A stretch of DNA of 64,000 nucleotides. Source: Tigriopus japonicus (lineage: Eukaryota > Arthropoda > Copepoda > Harpacticoida > Harpacticidae). The notes under the pieces are model-generated. The model was not told the DNA's origin. It saw only the letters and a list, made by a program, of their open reading frames with translations, and did not search any database. A program made the position numbers and the translations under genes. Shown here in pieces: positions 13,480 to 26,352 of this stretch (positions are counted from its first letter, which is position 1; each line of letters begins with the position of its first letter). The DNA lies in NCBI GenBank assembly GCA_010645155.1, contig JAAGOF010000041.1, forward strand, positions 448,777-512,776, written 5' to 3'.

Positions 13480-14930
13480 TAACGCAAGGTCTGGCATGGC
13501 ACAGGGTCCAGACAGGAGACCTAGTCATTAATTAGTGCCTCCAAGAGGTGTCATTTTTGTGGCTAATGACTTGAAATAGAGCCCCAACCAAAAGTATCAA
13601 TGCCTTCAGAGACAACAGAGAGTGCTGAAGTGAAGTGAGCTAGTAGCATCATTTGTGTTGTGCCATGAATCAATTGGACGAATTCGGTAAGGATGAGTAG
13701 AATAGTGTCCAAATGGTTGATGACTAGTCTGTGGCAATGATCCATCTTGGTCCGGTCATTTGTCACAGGGAACTCTCCTCCGCCTCTTTCTGAAATGGTT
13801 CTGACCACTAATTTGTTTGTTTTGGCTCCTGCGGTGGATGTTGATGTGCTCATGGGCTTGCACTTTCATTCAAATCATCTCGCAATCCATTTAGAATGGA
13901 TCAGAGAGGGGTGGTACACCAGCTGGCCCTGACACCAATACTCATCATGGCATCCCAATGCGTTTGTTATTGTATTGTTCCATTCAACTGTCATTCAAGC
14001 CTTGAATGCCCAAGTCAAACGTTGACACAATGTCCTTTGAAAGTGCACAACATGACCTGGAATTGGTGGTAGCTACCAAATGGTTGAATTTTTGCTCCAT
14101 ACTGTTTCTCTCATTTGGAAATACCTGAGTCGGTGAAGAAAGAAAACTTGGAAAAATGCCAAGAACCAGGCATTTTTTTAGACTGCTCCAATGAGCCCCT
14201 CACTCTAGACATTAGTTTGTTGCGTGTCTCAAATTGAGTGCCTCTGTCGCCACTTGCTTTGAGATGGAATCAATTTTCTCTAAATCTTCATTTCGAATGA
14301 TCTCCGTAATGGGTTTCCAATCTCGAAGTGGTATTTGGGATGAGGAAAGGTTCCTTTGAATCGGCCGATGTTGGAATAGAGACGAATGGTCCTCTGGAAA
14401 CTTTTGAAGCCTGTCTAACCGATATTGACAGGTCAACGGGGTCTATGGTTGAGCTTGTCAATCCTCTCAATCCTTTTGGTTTGGGAAATTTGGTCACAGC
14501 CGTTGGCACCTCAAGCGTAATCACATCCAATTTCACGGCAAGCCAAACAAACATTTGACACCAGTTCAAGTAAATTGATCTGCCTTCGGCAATTGCTTAA
14601 AAGCCAACTACCAAACCACCAACATTTGATGAGCATTCCACATTTCATTGCCTCCAAACGAGTCGTATTAAGCATGGCATGATGCTTCGATGAAATTTAC
14701 GGTTCAAATCGCTGAAGGCAGTTTTCCCGGTTTTCACCGCCAGTCCCGTTTTTTTTCTTCTCGGCTTCCCATGACCAATGCCGAAAGCCTGAAACCTTGT
14801 TCGCTTTATTTTATACTGCATTCATCTATTGTATTACAATTGCCATCACCTTCGATGCCATTGTCCCGAGCAACAGTTCCAATTATTCAATTATTCAATT
14901 ATTCCCCACAAAATTGAATTTGGAAAGCGT
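13480..14930. other. Non-coding stretch, no gene recognised
   Basis: Overlapping ORFs on both strands around 14212-14569 show no family motif. A three-copy direct repeat of the 8-mer CAATTATT lies at about 14879-14903. Confidence 0.4.
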
Positions 14931-14939
14931 CAAATTGCC

Positions 14940-15350
14940 CGCTCCTCTGACTTAGACGCGGCAATCTCATGCGCACCCCTGATTTCCCGCCACCCTCAGC
15001 CAATGAGAAGCCAGAACAGAGCGAACTCGCGGCGGAACTTCTAAAGCGAGAGCCGGTTTCGCTTTAGAGGAACAGGAGTGAGCACAGAACAAAAGCAGCA
15101 GTTTGGACTTCCGCTCCCCAGTGGAACTCGGGAGTCTTTCTAAAGCCAAAAAACAATGACAGTGCCAATAAAAAAGTGAAAAATTGACTCCGAAATTGCG
15201 GTGAGCTCCCTTCAAATTGAATGAGCACATAAGTTAGGAGGTAATTTTGGCTGGGTACCACCCCTACCTACAGCTGTCGTCGGTTTGGGGGACGGCAAAA
15301 GTGATTGCGTGTGTGTGATCACGAGAGACCAAAGAGCCGGTTTTGAAAGG
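14940..15350 (+). promoter_or_regulatory. Candidate promoter / 5' non-coding exon region
   Basis: This is a local rise in G+C, including CGCGGCGG near 15028, within AT-rich surroundings. It contains a CCAAT box at 15000-15004 and a perfect 9-bp inverted repeat, CTAAAGCGA (15041-15049) paired with TCGCTTTAG (15059-15067). It lies 5 kb upstream of the large plus-strand gene, whose first coding exon is preceded by a strong 3' splice site. It could therefore be that gene's promoter and first non-coding exon. No transcription start or donor site can be fixed by eye. Confidence 0.25.
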
Positions 15351-15359
15351 TGATCTTGA

Positions 15360-18300
15360 TTTGGGTGTTTTTTTTCTGTGAATCATGAAATGTCAATGAT
15401 CAAGTCTTTATCATCGTGGGATCAGGACTTAATTGATATGTCATTAGTCAGTGTCAGCGCTTGGACCCAAGTTTTTTCTAAATGTGATCACGTCAGAACC
15501 CAACTTTTAATTGAATCATGCAGTCCCACTCACCATCAGATAAAATGCGACGCCTTTTACCTTGTGGATAGTATTAATCTTCCTCCATAAGTACTATTGG
15601 TTTATCAGACCAAAGTTTTGGATGTGGTCGCAAATGACAATGGATCACTCCAACATGGTTCAAGGATAGCAGAATAAGTGAGGTGTTTAGAGTCTCGCTT
15701 CTCATTTTGCAGTCAAGTTTGAATTTCAGTTTGAACCTGACAGTTTGAAAGCATTTGCCTCTTGAACTTGTTGCAGAATGGGTGATTGAATTTCGCCTCA
15801 TTAACTCGTTAGATTGCCCAGCAAGCCCCCACGATCCTCACAATATGGGGCCGAAATAAAGCCCTCAGGGGTTTTCTCTAGAGGATTCGTTGCTGAATTT
15901 TTTACCCCTTGGGTGCTAAGTGGCCAGGATGGGTGCTACCCACAAAGACGATCTTTCACTAATGCAATAGTCTTCCCAAAACGTCAAGCCGACCTCTACC
16001 AAACATACAGACTAACTCGTCTACTTAATGAGATCAATTCACCATCATACTAATAACTATTAGGGGTGGTAATAAACTAAGCAGTTTAAGTCCCAAAGAT
16101 GGCAAACAAGAGTAGTCAAATTGACAAATGAAATGGCAAATGAACCCAAAAATAGAACACCAAAAGAGATATAAATTCGGAAATTCTCTGAAGTCGATTG
16201 CATCGTAAATGGAAAGTTCAAGGAAAATTGATAACAGAATAGATAATACCGTCAAAACACAAATCAACTTTTCGGTTGTAACTTATTTACCGGAAGTCTT
16301 CACCCCTAATAATGCGGGCTCTAAAGTGCTCTGTAGCTATGACACAACAATATTTTATTATCCACATTGACATGATACAGTAAATACTGGATGGGTAAAT
16401 ACCGTTTCAAAACGACTAAAGAAACCAAACCGAATTTATTTAACGTGTGCTGGCTGTGTTTGATGGTCCATTGGCGTGCCAAAGGCAAAAGAGAGAGAGG
16501 CAAGCAATGAGAGCATCACTTTTATGCTAATGAGCTCTGGCTGAGAAGCACCATAAGAAGAAAAAAGAGCAAACTCAAGAGCCAGAGAATGAGAGTTTGT
16601 TTTTCTCTGGCATAATGAGCAACCAAAATCCGGATTTCCAGCATTTTTTGCCCTTCCATTCCATTGAGAAGCCTGTCAAGATCATCCTTGATATGTGTCA
16701 ATATGAAGCTCTTAATATGGATCCAAATGTGTCATATGTGTACTAAAAAAATAGTCCGTTGATAATCATGTTCAAAGGTCGAGCTAACTGTACAACAACG
16801 CATACAAAAAGTCCTCTCGCGACTGGTTATTTTCATTTCTAAACCATTTGGAAATATTCATAAATGGATGGCATGCTCCATCTCAGATATACCTCACGTC
16901 TTCCATTAGACTCGATACTTCCACTTCACTCGTCATATTTGGGCATGAGCTGAACCACTTTCACAAGTTCCACTTTGAAACATTACCAAAAAGATTCAGA
17001 CGTGAATCGAATAAATCCAACTTTAAGTCCAGGTTCGACACGAATGGAAAGGTTTTTAAATTTGAACACATCGAGGTCTTGATTGCCAGGGTATGCCCGA
17101 TTGTGATGGCATTCCGTTATTACTCTGTGCAATACCTTGGTACTAGTCAAGCTTGACAGAGAAGTATGACGAGTGTTATGAGTAAAGACACTGGAGCCCG
17201 AGACCCCCTTCAAGCCAAGATGTCAGTCCCCTACCGGGTTGAAGGCTAACAAAATTAACTTATGACTTTCTCTCCTCATTCCTTTATCTCGGGTACAATT
17301 TGGATGGACGGCAAGAATCGAGGAATTTGATCTCGTTTTGAGCACAGGTTAGAAGTCAATGTAGTGTTTTGTCACGTTTCTCTTTGGGTTGAGGAAAATT
17401 TTTTAGAAACTATTTGAACACCCTCTTTCTTAAAAGAAGACTATTATCTAGCATGGAAAACGGAAAATGAATTTCACATCAAAAACGAAAAATAAATTAA
17501 CTAATCTACTTGTATTTTCATCGTTTATTGCATCGCCAATACATGTCAATTTAAAAGATCTATAGATGGCTCCAAGCAGATATTGTTTGGATTGTTTCAA
17601 CAACTTTTAACGCAAATTGTTTTTTTAAACAAATGAAGTTATAAGAGAATAATGTAGATATATAATGCTGAGAATAAACATTTTGCGACTTGTTCAGGTG
17701 CTTTACATAGATTCACACAAAGAATTGGACAACTTCTGATCTCAGCCGAGTTTTACAAATTTACCAACATTTTGGAGCAATATGATTTGTGCTAAATTTT
17801 CAATATGAATGTAAATTGCCTTTTGCTGGCTTTTTACAAAGGAATATGATAAAAATATCAACTTCGACACTTATCGTTTTCTTTAGTTGTTGAGCTTAAT
17901 GCAGTTTTAAAATAGCTGTGACGGAACGCTCACGGTGACAAAATTGTCTCCATAGTTTCTTTGGGAAAGATGCACAAAAGTGACAACACTTGGCGCATTT
18001 GAAATTTAAATATTGTAGCAATCAAAAACATAAGCGACACCTGGGAAAAATATCAATGAGCTTATTCCTAAATAAGAACCTAGTAAATATATTAATGCAA
18101 CCTTCCTGCTGATCGTGAATGCGAAAATATGACCAAAAAAGACGTTAGATTTAAGATGAAAAGGCCAGTTTTTATCACGTTAATAATCACTACTGATATT
18201 TTCTTTAAGTGTTTTTACTCGATAATTACGTTTTCGCAGTCTCTTTATTTTCCCAAGACAGTGCTTCATTATCATATGCTGACTTAAAAGTTATTTTAGA

Positions 18301-20040
18301 GTGCAGTAATTCATTGCCGCCCCAAGTCTTTACATAACGTGATATATGAAGGTAATAAAACAATGTCCGCACCGCGCCACACCAAGTGTAAAAGAGCCCC
18401 TCTTTCTTTCTCTCTTTCTCTCTACCTTTACGGCTCCGACAATTTCGTTGAAACTTTGTTTTAGGCTAGAATTCCAATTCATGGTATCTCACACCCTGAG
18501 GGTTGCCAATTGAATCTTTCAGCCACGGGATATCACCTTAACACACGCCGGCTTCGTTCGCTTAGGCAACCCTGCACGATCGCCATTTCTTTTATTTCAT
18601 TTTTAATGCTAATTTCATGCATATTAGACGAGTCATCTATCTGAATTCCTGCTATCTATTTTGACAGGCTCTCTGTCGCTTGGGTTTTATTGTTCCGTAT
18701 ATTTCGACTCAAATCTCTTCGGAGTCAAAACGGGAGTATGGCTAGATTTGAGAGTGCGACCAGTTGATGTCTCCATTTCACGTAAGTGGGCGTGGGTATT
18801 GATTCAATCAAGGTGTCGGGGAATCAAGATCAGATGCCTCCTTCCATTATTCGGTATTCTCCATGACTCCCCTTCCTTTGAGAATGGAATGAACGCAGAG
18901 GGGAGGAAAGAAAAGAAAGATCTAGCGAGTAGTAACCAAGTTGGGGGATGGAAATGGAGTCAATGAGGATTTTGGAGAGGAGCTTTTAGCTCAAGGGTCT
19001 CAGAAATGGAAAGGGGGATCGAAATGGAGAAGATTTCTTTTCTGAGACTCTATTTTTATGAGTGTTTGCCCATTATTTCCGAGTACCCTCCGGCGGGATT
19101 GTCTCCAATCTTTGGATCAATGGCATGGAAAATGCCTTGAATCGCTTAGCGTTTCAGAGTAAAAAAAGCAAGACGAATGCCCGGATCAAAGATTCATTCT
19201 CAGTTTCCCATACCTTTCCTCGACTTCCAATCCACACAAAAGAGAGCTGGGTTTCCATGCCCCTATTTGGGATGGAGAAGCCATTTTCCGTCATTAAAAT
19301 CCAGTTTTGAAAAGGTATTTTGACATGCCGAGAAGATAAATTGAGTTTGCGGGCTTCTCTCGACGCGCTCCAAGTTCGGGAAGTTCTACAGTGAAAAAAT
19401 GAGACTTGGGGCTACTACTTTGTGAGGAAAGGTGGCACAATGCTTTTCAAAACCCTCTATGCACCTTTGGGGTGAGCTTAACAGCCATATCTGGTCACGC
19501 TGATCATCCAGATTACCAAAAAATCCCGGTTCAGTTCTAAAACTTGAGAAGCTCGGAAGTATGCCCATGTCTGGTAAATTCACCCTGTTGGCCCTTTGCC
19601 CAAGGTTTTGGGTCTAGCTACAGAGGTGATGGATTGGACCTAAGTGACTTTTTGGAGGTCCAGAGTTGGTTTAAGGATTTATCTCGGATTTGGTGCCAGC
19701 TCGAGTTGGTTAACTGGATTCAAGAGGGACTCTTCACTAGTGTAGGACTATTAGGAGCGTTGCTGATATGGAGGGAAGAACTCACGGACGGACGTAGATC
19801 TCACTTATAACCAGACAGACACTCCTCGTATTGACTTAAGAGAGCTCTTCTTTGCCTGCTTCCACTTGCACATGTGGAATGACAATCAGCAGGGAAGGAG
19901 AATAGAATTGTAGACTCAGACAAAAGTCTTGAATAGAGCATGACGCTTATTTGGCCAGGGCCAGGTGATTTACGATTGCCAGTCAGAAGATTATTGGAAT
20001 AAAACGATGAACGAATGAATAGCAATCTCCCGGATTCTTC
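15360..20040. other. Non-coding stretch, possibly 5' intron of the downstream gene
   Basis: No ORF with recognisable content was found. The stretch contains a possible short mobile element at 16061-16308 and a pyrimidine tract (CT-rich) at 18397-18424. If the candidate promoter near 15 kb serves the gene starting at 20157, most of this stretch is its first intron, ending at the acceptor near 20047. Confidence 0.35.
16061..16308. mobile_element. Possible short MITE-like element
   Basis: The left edge reads TAGGGGTGGTAATAAAC. The right edge, read inverted, gives TTAGGGGTGAAGACTTCC, so about 8-9 terminal bases match as an inverted repeat over a 250-bp unit. Flanking octamers match only about half their positions, so no target-site duplication is proven. 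Confidence 0.3.
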
Positions 20041-20047
20041 TTTTCAG
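20029..20047 (+). promoter_or_regulatory. Strong 3' splice acceptor upstream of the start codon
   Basis: A pyrimidine run (ATTCTTCTTTTCAG) ends at 20047, 109 bp before the ATG at 20157. An in-frame TAA sits at 20151-20153, immediately upstream of that ATG. The coding start is therefore fixed, and any exon joined here is 5' UTR. Confidence 0.5.
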
Positions 20048-20156
20048 ATCAGAACTCGAATCCCCCTTCAGATGATCACTGATGTCCAAACCAAACCCGT
20101 CCGAGAAGACCCGATGTCACTTCTAGTGATACTCATCTGACAGATAGACATAAAAA

Positions 20157-23100
20157 ATGCATACTACACCAACAACAACGACGAGGAAGCCAGGCAACAC
20201 TGACGATAGCAACAGTCGTCACCACCACCACCATGATCCACATCGGAACAACGGTCTCACTTCTGCTTCCTCTATTCAGGCTTCTCCTCGCATCATCAGA
20301 CAGTCTGACAAAGGCATGATTGATCAGAATTTGGCATCAGCTGCCCCACCTCATGTGCCATCGTCTATGAGAGTCTATGAGCATCATCACAATCAGCACC
20401 TCCTCCACCACCACCATCTCCAGCATCATAGTCAGCACCCGCACAACCTGCATGAAGCTCCTTGCGATAATATGCCTGGCTCTTCAACCGCAACCTCATC
20501 TTCGTCGTCTTCATCACGTAACAACTTCTGCGAGAACCCCTCTTCCTCTGGTTCATATCCTCATTATGTCCAGGGTCGACAGCAAAGTGGTTCAGGGTCT
20601 GGCGTTGTTGTTGGCGTTGGTAGCAATTACCAGGTCACCAGAGTCAAATCAGATTTCGGAGTGGAGCCTGATAGTGGTCGAATCCAACCACATCACTATG
20701 GAGGCATGAGCCAGTTCTCGCAGCCCTATTATTCCGCACCATTGCCTAAACATGGACAGCCAATGAACCAGTGTAATAATGCATTTCAACAATCACAAGC
20801 CAGATGGGGTTACGACATGTCCCAAGGATACCAGCACCCCCATTATGCTCAATTGCCGCAAAATTGCCAATACGAGCGAAACCAGCCGTTTTCTCACCAA
20901 CCCCAGGCTTTGCAATCTCCCTGGAACCCCCAGCGACATCCCCGTTCCACTGAGGGTGTCCGTAGCCAGGTACAAGACACTGGGTATCCTTGTGATGGCT
21001 ACTATGGTGGTCAGTACTATTTGACTTCCAATGATTTGCCACTTCTCCAAGAGACATCACCTCCACCCTCGTCCCATTCCCAGGAACATGGGAACTCAAG
21101 GAAGATGTCTCGATCCGACATTGGCTCGGCTGCTGAGCCCTCTTGTGAGAACAAAATGATTGATGACTTGAAAACCGGAGAGCTGGACTCTCCAAAATTT
21201 GATATGCCACTTACCCCCTACTCGAACAACCCACCCACTCCGTCCCACCAGACGGACCATCAACCACCCACCCCATTGCCTTCGTTTCAGGCCACTACTG
21301 CAGGGGCAGGCTCTTCCTCCACACCCTACCATGAGGCCAATTATCCTCCCACTCCAGCCTATTCAGACCTCCAATCACCCAACAGTGAGACTCATCTTCA
21401 TTCTTCCTCTTCGAACTACAGTGATGGCAAAAAGCTACCATCGTCGCTATCAAGTGAGGATCCGACCCCATTTTCCCAGCTAGAGGAGAGCCAGGACGAA
21501 AGTCATCCACATGCCGTGCCGAGTGCGAATGAGACTCAGGATGAAGAAATATTCGTTCCATTGCATGAGCTGATCGGAAGTACACTAGGTAGTTGTAGCA
21601 ATGATGGTTCACCGTCGTCGTCCTCGTGTGAATCATCTCTATTGACTCAAACCAATCAAGCGTTACCCCAAGAGAAACAGACACATGCACACAAAGATCA
21701 TCGTTCCGAGACGGCGGATGAAGGGATGAACGATGCAGATAACTTCATGATGATGAGGGTGCCAAGGGAAGTGGAGAGCTGTCACGTCAACAGGAGCCCA
21801 AAGGCTAACGATGAAACCCTTGTTGTCTTAGTCAAAGAAAGAAATCTTTCCCCCTCTCCAGAGCCTCGCCAAGTCCCCTCAGTTCCCACCAATGGAGAGT
21901 CTGGATTGGCCGAGGCGTGCAACTATTCTACCACTTATCCTTCTGGAAGAAAGGCCAAAACGAAGAAGAGGCAACTTTCTCTCCCTGAATGCGAAGACGA
22001 GCTTTCTAATTTCACTTCACCATCTCCGTCTTTTTGCTCTCAGGAAAATGCACCCTCGTCCATAGTCAATGTCGTAGGGAGGAATCGCCGAGTTAATGCC
22101 AAGTCTAAGAAAACATCACCGTCAAAACGAAAGAGGCGAGAAGGCGTTGAAAGCGGGATATGGAGGAATTATGATCCAAAGGAGATGAGTGACACTCTGG
22201 AAATGGCTCTCAATGACATGAATATTGCCCTGAGAAACACGGAATCGCAGTATTTGTCTGGCAAGAGCACCGATATTATTTTGCCAGCCAGTAAGCCCTC
22301 ATCACCTAAGCCAATGGTTCGACTAGAGTTTCAAGCAGAAAGCAAATCCCCAGTCAAAGTATCCCCCTCATCACCGTCAAAGGGTTTGTCTAGCTTCAAT
22401 GACGATGACGACAAAAACAGGGTCGTCGTTGGCGACGACGTTTCTTCTGGTTCGTTGGCCCAACGGCCTGACTCCTTGGGTGGCCAGTGGGAAAACGATA
22501 CCTTGGCTGACGGGGACAAAGTTGACTTGTCAAATTTCATGAGACTGCCATCCCAACAAAGTCAAGATGATGACAGCAGGCAGGAGAATATCAAATTACC
22601 ATTCAAACGCCAGGATCGCCAAGATCTGGAGAAGCAATTGAAGACAGATATCATCGAGCTCATCCAGAGACGGTTTTCAGCCCCACGAATAGAAGGGTTG
22701 CGGGTCCTCGTAGAGGTCAAGACCCTTGTAGGTCTTCAAACGGAAGAGGCTGATGAGGACCTCCCTTCTGATCCTTTGTCATGCTCTCACAAAGGAATTC
22801 CGTTCTTGCGAAAGCGACGCTTCAATCAGGGCAGCTCAATTTTGAAGTCCAAGACAAATGATCGAGATTTCTCAAAGAGATTGAACTTGGGCCAGTGGGC
22901 TCCCAAGTCGAAAGAGTTGTTTTCCCTTTCCATCGCTCATGATCTGGACACAGGTCTGGAATCTGAGCAATCAATGAGTGATGAGCATGGCTTGGATGTC
23001 CCGATGTCATCTTGTCACCTTGGTTGGCGCCCTTCCGGTCTAAAAGCTCCAATAGCCTCTCCCAATCGACAGCAACATCCAAAGCCAACAACAGACCTTC

Positions 23101-26100
23101 AAAACCCAGAGCCAACCCAACAACCACAGTCAACAATGACCGCTCAAGATGAGCCTGACAAGTTTACAAGCGGAGCATCGTCGTCTTGGAGAAATCCGAG
23201 TCCAGGCCATAATTACTACCATTGCAGTGTCTGTTTAACAAGCTTCCCGTTGAGCCTGGAAACGATGGAGGATGTCTGTCAGCACGTGGCCACAGGGATT
23301 GTCCGTCCCAATGCTGGACATTCGGCCATCTTCTTGCATTTCCAGCAAAAGGTCAAGCTCATTGTGAACAACCACAAAGGCGTCTCCATAAGCACTGCTC
23401 TGGAGTGCTTGAAATGTGATCGGGAGTTTCTGTTGGGGAGCAATCCCAACGTGGTCAGTGAGTGCTTCCGACACCTCATCGGACATCATTATACCCCTGC
23501 TTTGGAGTGTTTTTGTGTCTTTTGCGACCAAAAAATTGCTTCTGGACACATGGAGCACCATATGAACGACCCGGGATTGAGATCTCAACACTTCCAACGC
23601 CTCCAAGCTTTATTGACGTGCTTCTGCTCCAAAGAAATGAATCATCGACGTCGACCACGACAACAACGCGGCCGAGACGATCCTTTATCGATAGCCGTTC
23701 ATGACAAATTGACTGGGGCCAAGAATGCTATCTACACACCTTCCAAACCAGATGACAGCTGCTGCCAAATTTGTCAAAGGCATTTCCAGCCTCACCCTGC
23801 CCTGCCCAAATGGTTGAGCACTCACACTTGCTTGACGTGTGCCGAGAATACCATTGCGAACGTGTCTCGAGCGGCGGCCAAAAAATGCGTGGTGCTCTGC
23901 CATTTCTGCAAACAGGGCAAATATGGATTTAAAGGTGAAGACTCGCCCCTGACATCGGATGGGGATAGAGTGCCTTCTTCGCCCTCCGGCGCCGTATGTG
24001 TCAATTGTTTGAGCATTTTGGATGTCTTTACGGTGTCGCGACAGAAAAATAGTCGGGAATGTTTCAACTATGTCCAAGGAATGCTGACCGAGCTGGTGAG
24101 TTTCAATGATTGTTGTATACTTCGAACTAGGAGTAAATTGTACGTAGTAATCTCGTCAGAAGCACGTCAGTTCATGTCAGTTCATTTGCCTTTTAAAAGA
24201 TAAGTAGGGGAACGAGAAGGATCGAGGTGTCAGTAATTAACGTGTTTCTTCTTCTATCGTCCCTCTCGGTCTTGAGGAGTTCGTTCGTCTTGGATGGAGG
24301 GAGACAAACAAGCTTGTTCAAATGGATTTTTTCACTTACGGGGATCAGTTTTGAAAAATGAACTGCTGGAGAATTGTCGTGGGGCCATTTATCATCTCGA
24401 ATGTATTAGGACTGAAAGCTTTGTCTCTGACCAAAATCAACTCAGTCCGTCCGTCGACCCTCCTCTCCAACACTTACTTCCAATTCCGAATTCCAAAGCC
24501 CGATTATTCATTCGTTGCTCTTGCTCCCTGGGAAGGTTCTCAAAGCTGTTGATCCTTTTTTGACATGAAATATCCCAATGCCTCCCATCTATCATTTTCT
24601 AATCACATTAAGCACAATGAGAAGCAGAAATTCCATTGAGCCTGGCATTTTCTGTCAAATCACACACAACACACTATGTAGTACGGTGTAGCAGTATTAC
24701 GGAGGGCAGAATTATCTAGAGCCACTATAACAAAAAAGAGTACGTGCGTTAGATTGACTTGGTGGTCCCACCTAGAACCAAGAGTTGCTTCATGGTTGAA
24801 TAAGACAACGGAAAGAACAACAAAAAGTGCAGAACTACCATGACAATGCATTGTCATTTGTTATACTAATTTTGCAAATAAAATGATAAGCTTATTTTAC
24901 ATTTTCATCCAAGTTTGTTTCTTTCACAAACTTTTTGGCACATTTCTTCGAAGTGGAAAGATTGGGATCAAAAACTCTTATTTGCACCCTTTTACTACAG
25001 TGGCTCTAGATCTTGCTATCATCGTCAACTGTGAGTACTGAACGTCCAATGAAAGAGGACGAGATCTGTAGTAGTTTTCTTTGAATCGAGATCACTCAAT
25101 TGTGGATAAGGTAGCTTGGTGACTTGGATTTGCTCACTTCCCTTTCCTTTTCTTTTTGATCGATTCTTCAGCTCAGGTTAATAAACTCAGGTCCTAATTT
25201 CTCCACGAAAGCTTTTCCATTAGCCTTCAATAATGGCATTGTTTTGTGTGTTTATACAATAAAACAGGTTTACGAGGTGATTAGGAATGGACTAATTGGA
25301 CGAATGATAGGTTTCAAAAAGAAAACGGCAAATTTACCGGACTCTACTGACCTGAAGTGTGCCGATTCGATTGCTAGAAAACCAGTCAGGGGAATTAGAA
25401 GTTCTAAAACCCTCCTCCTGTCAAGAGAACTTGTGCAAAAGCGAGTTTATTTTACTGAACTTGGTTGATCGAGGGAGGGGAAGCCGTTTTATGAATGCAC
25501 CTCCCTCTTTCCTCTCTGATTTGAATCTGATCAAGATCGCATTTCAGGCTTTGGCCAATGTTTTCACTCGAATCCAGAGCTTTTGGCTCTTTTCCCCTCC
25601 AACCAAAAGAGTCGTTCAAACCGTTCCCGAATTCAGCCTTACTAATATTTCCATTTTTGAGGCGGATGTTGGATTGCTCGTTCAAAAATCCAATGGTTTC
25701 ACGTCGTACCATAATCAATGAGAGGCAATGGCAATGGAATAATGGTTGTCCTCAATTAATATCATCATTCTCCGTATTTCAGCTGAGTCGACTCTCACGT
25801 CACTCATTCCCTTCATCTGAGAGTGGTTCCAGCTCAGAAGTGGGACGAAACCGCGGAACCAGCTGTGGTGTTCCATCATCCATCAACCATCATCTCCAAC
25901 ATCATCAAGCTCAGGCTTCGCGGAAATCTCTGCCCAAACCATCAAGTCCCAAGAAACAAGTGGCCATAGTACCACCCGAACCGAGAAGCGGATCCACCGC
26001 CGCCTCAACCACTCCATCATCAAGTGGAACCGCCAAATGTTCCAACTCCACAGCCTCCAACAACCAACAGCCTGATGGGCATATGACATCTGACAAAATC

Positions 26101-26244
26101 ACTTCGTCCATGGATAAAGTTCTCGAGTGCTCGAATAACAACAACAACAACAACAATAACAACATCGTCATCAATGAGGCTGGCAGTCCCTCTAAACCAG
26201 CCAATCTGGAGAGCGATGTTATTCCCGCGAAAACTTTCTCATGA
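20157..26244 (+). CDS. Unrecognised 1466-residue nuclear-type protein with Cys-rich zinc-binding-like C-terminal half
   Basis: Two coding exons are inferred, 20157-24095 and 25783-26244. The donor CTG|GTGAGT at 24095 and the acceptor TATTTCAG|CTG at 25783 join in phase 0 and give 1466 residues. The ATG follows an in-frame stop. The N-terminal third is low complexity: His-rich tracts, Gln/Ser runs and several PPTP motifs at about residues 350-405. Lys/Arg clusters near 596-607 and 646-665 look like nuclear localisation signals. From residue 1022 come several Cys/His groups, beginning with C1023-x2-C1026 and C1041/H1043. Four CxxC pairs follow at 1203/1206, 1225/1228, 1248/1251 and 1281/1284, as in a treble-clef or double zinc-binding module. 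The second exon encodes a Ser/Pro/Asn-rich tail with an Asn run. Read without splicing, the frame continues 35 codons to a stop at 24203. I cannot name the family. A chromatin or transcription role is only suggested by composition. Confidence 0.75.
24096..25782 (+). other. Intron of the 1466-residue protein gene
   Basis: The intron is bounded by GTGAGT at the 5' side and TTCCGTATTTCAG at the 3' side. It contains no recognisable gene. Small ORFs inside it overlap on both strands. The exon phases agree (0/0), which supports the join. Confidence 0.6.
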
Positions 26245-26346
26245 AATCGTAGAGTGGTGTATAAATGGACTCCATCAGAAGTTCCACTTGACATTGATAA
26301 ACATTGGCATTTTTCCCAAGATCTCTCTCAATTTTTATTTCACTCA

Positions 26347-26352
26347 AATAAA
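26347..26352 (+). promoter_or_regulatory. Polyadenylation signal AATAAA
   Basis: A canonical hexamer lies about 100 bp after the stop codon of the large Cys-rich protein gene. It gives that gene a plausible 3' end and supports the second-exon assignment. Confidence 0.55.

Noticed and set aside
14212..14569. Minus ORFs resembling an exon
   Set aside because: Two minus frames and one plus frame are all open; no motif or splice partner decides for any of them.
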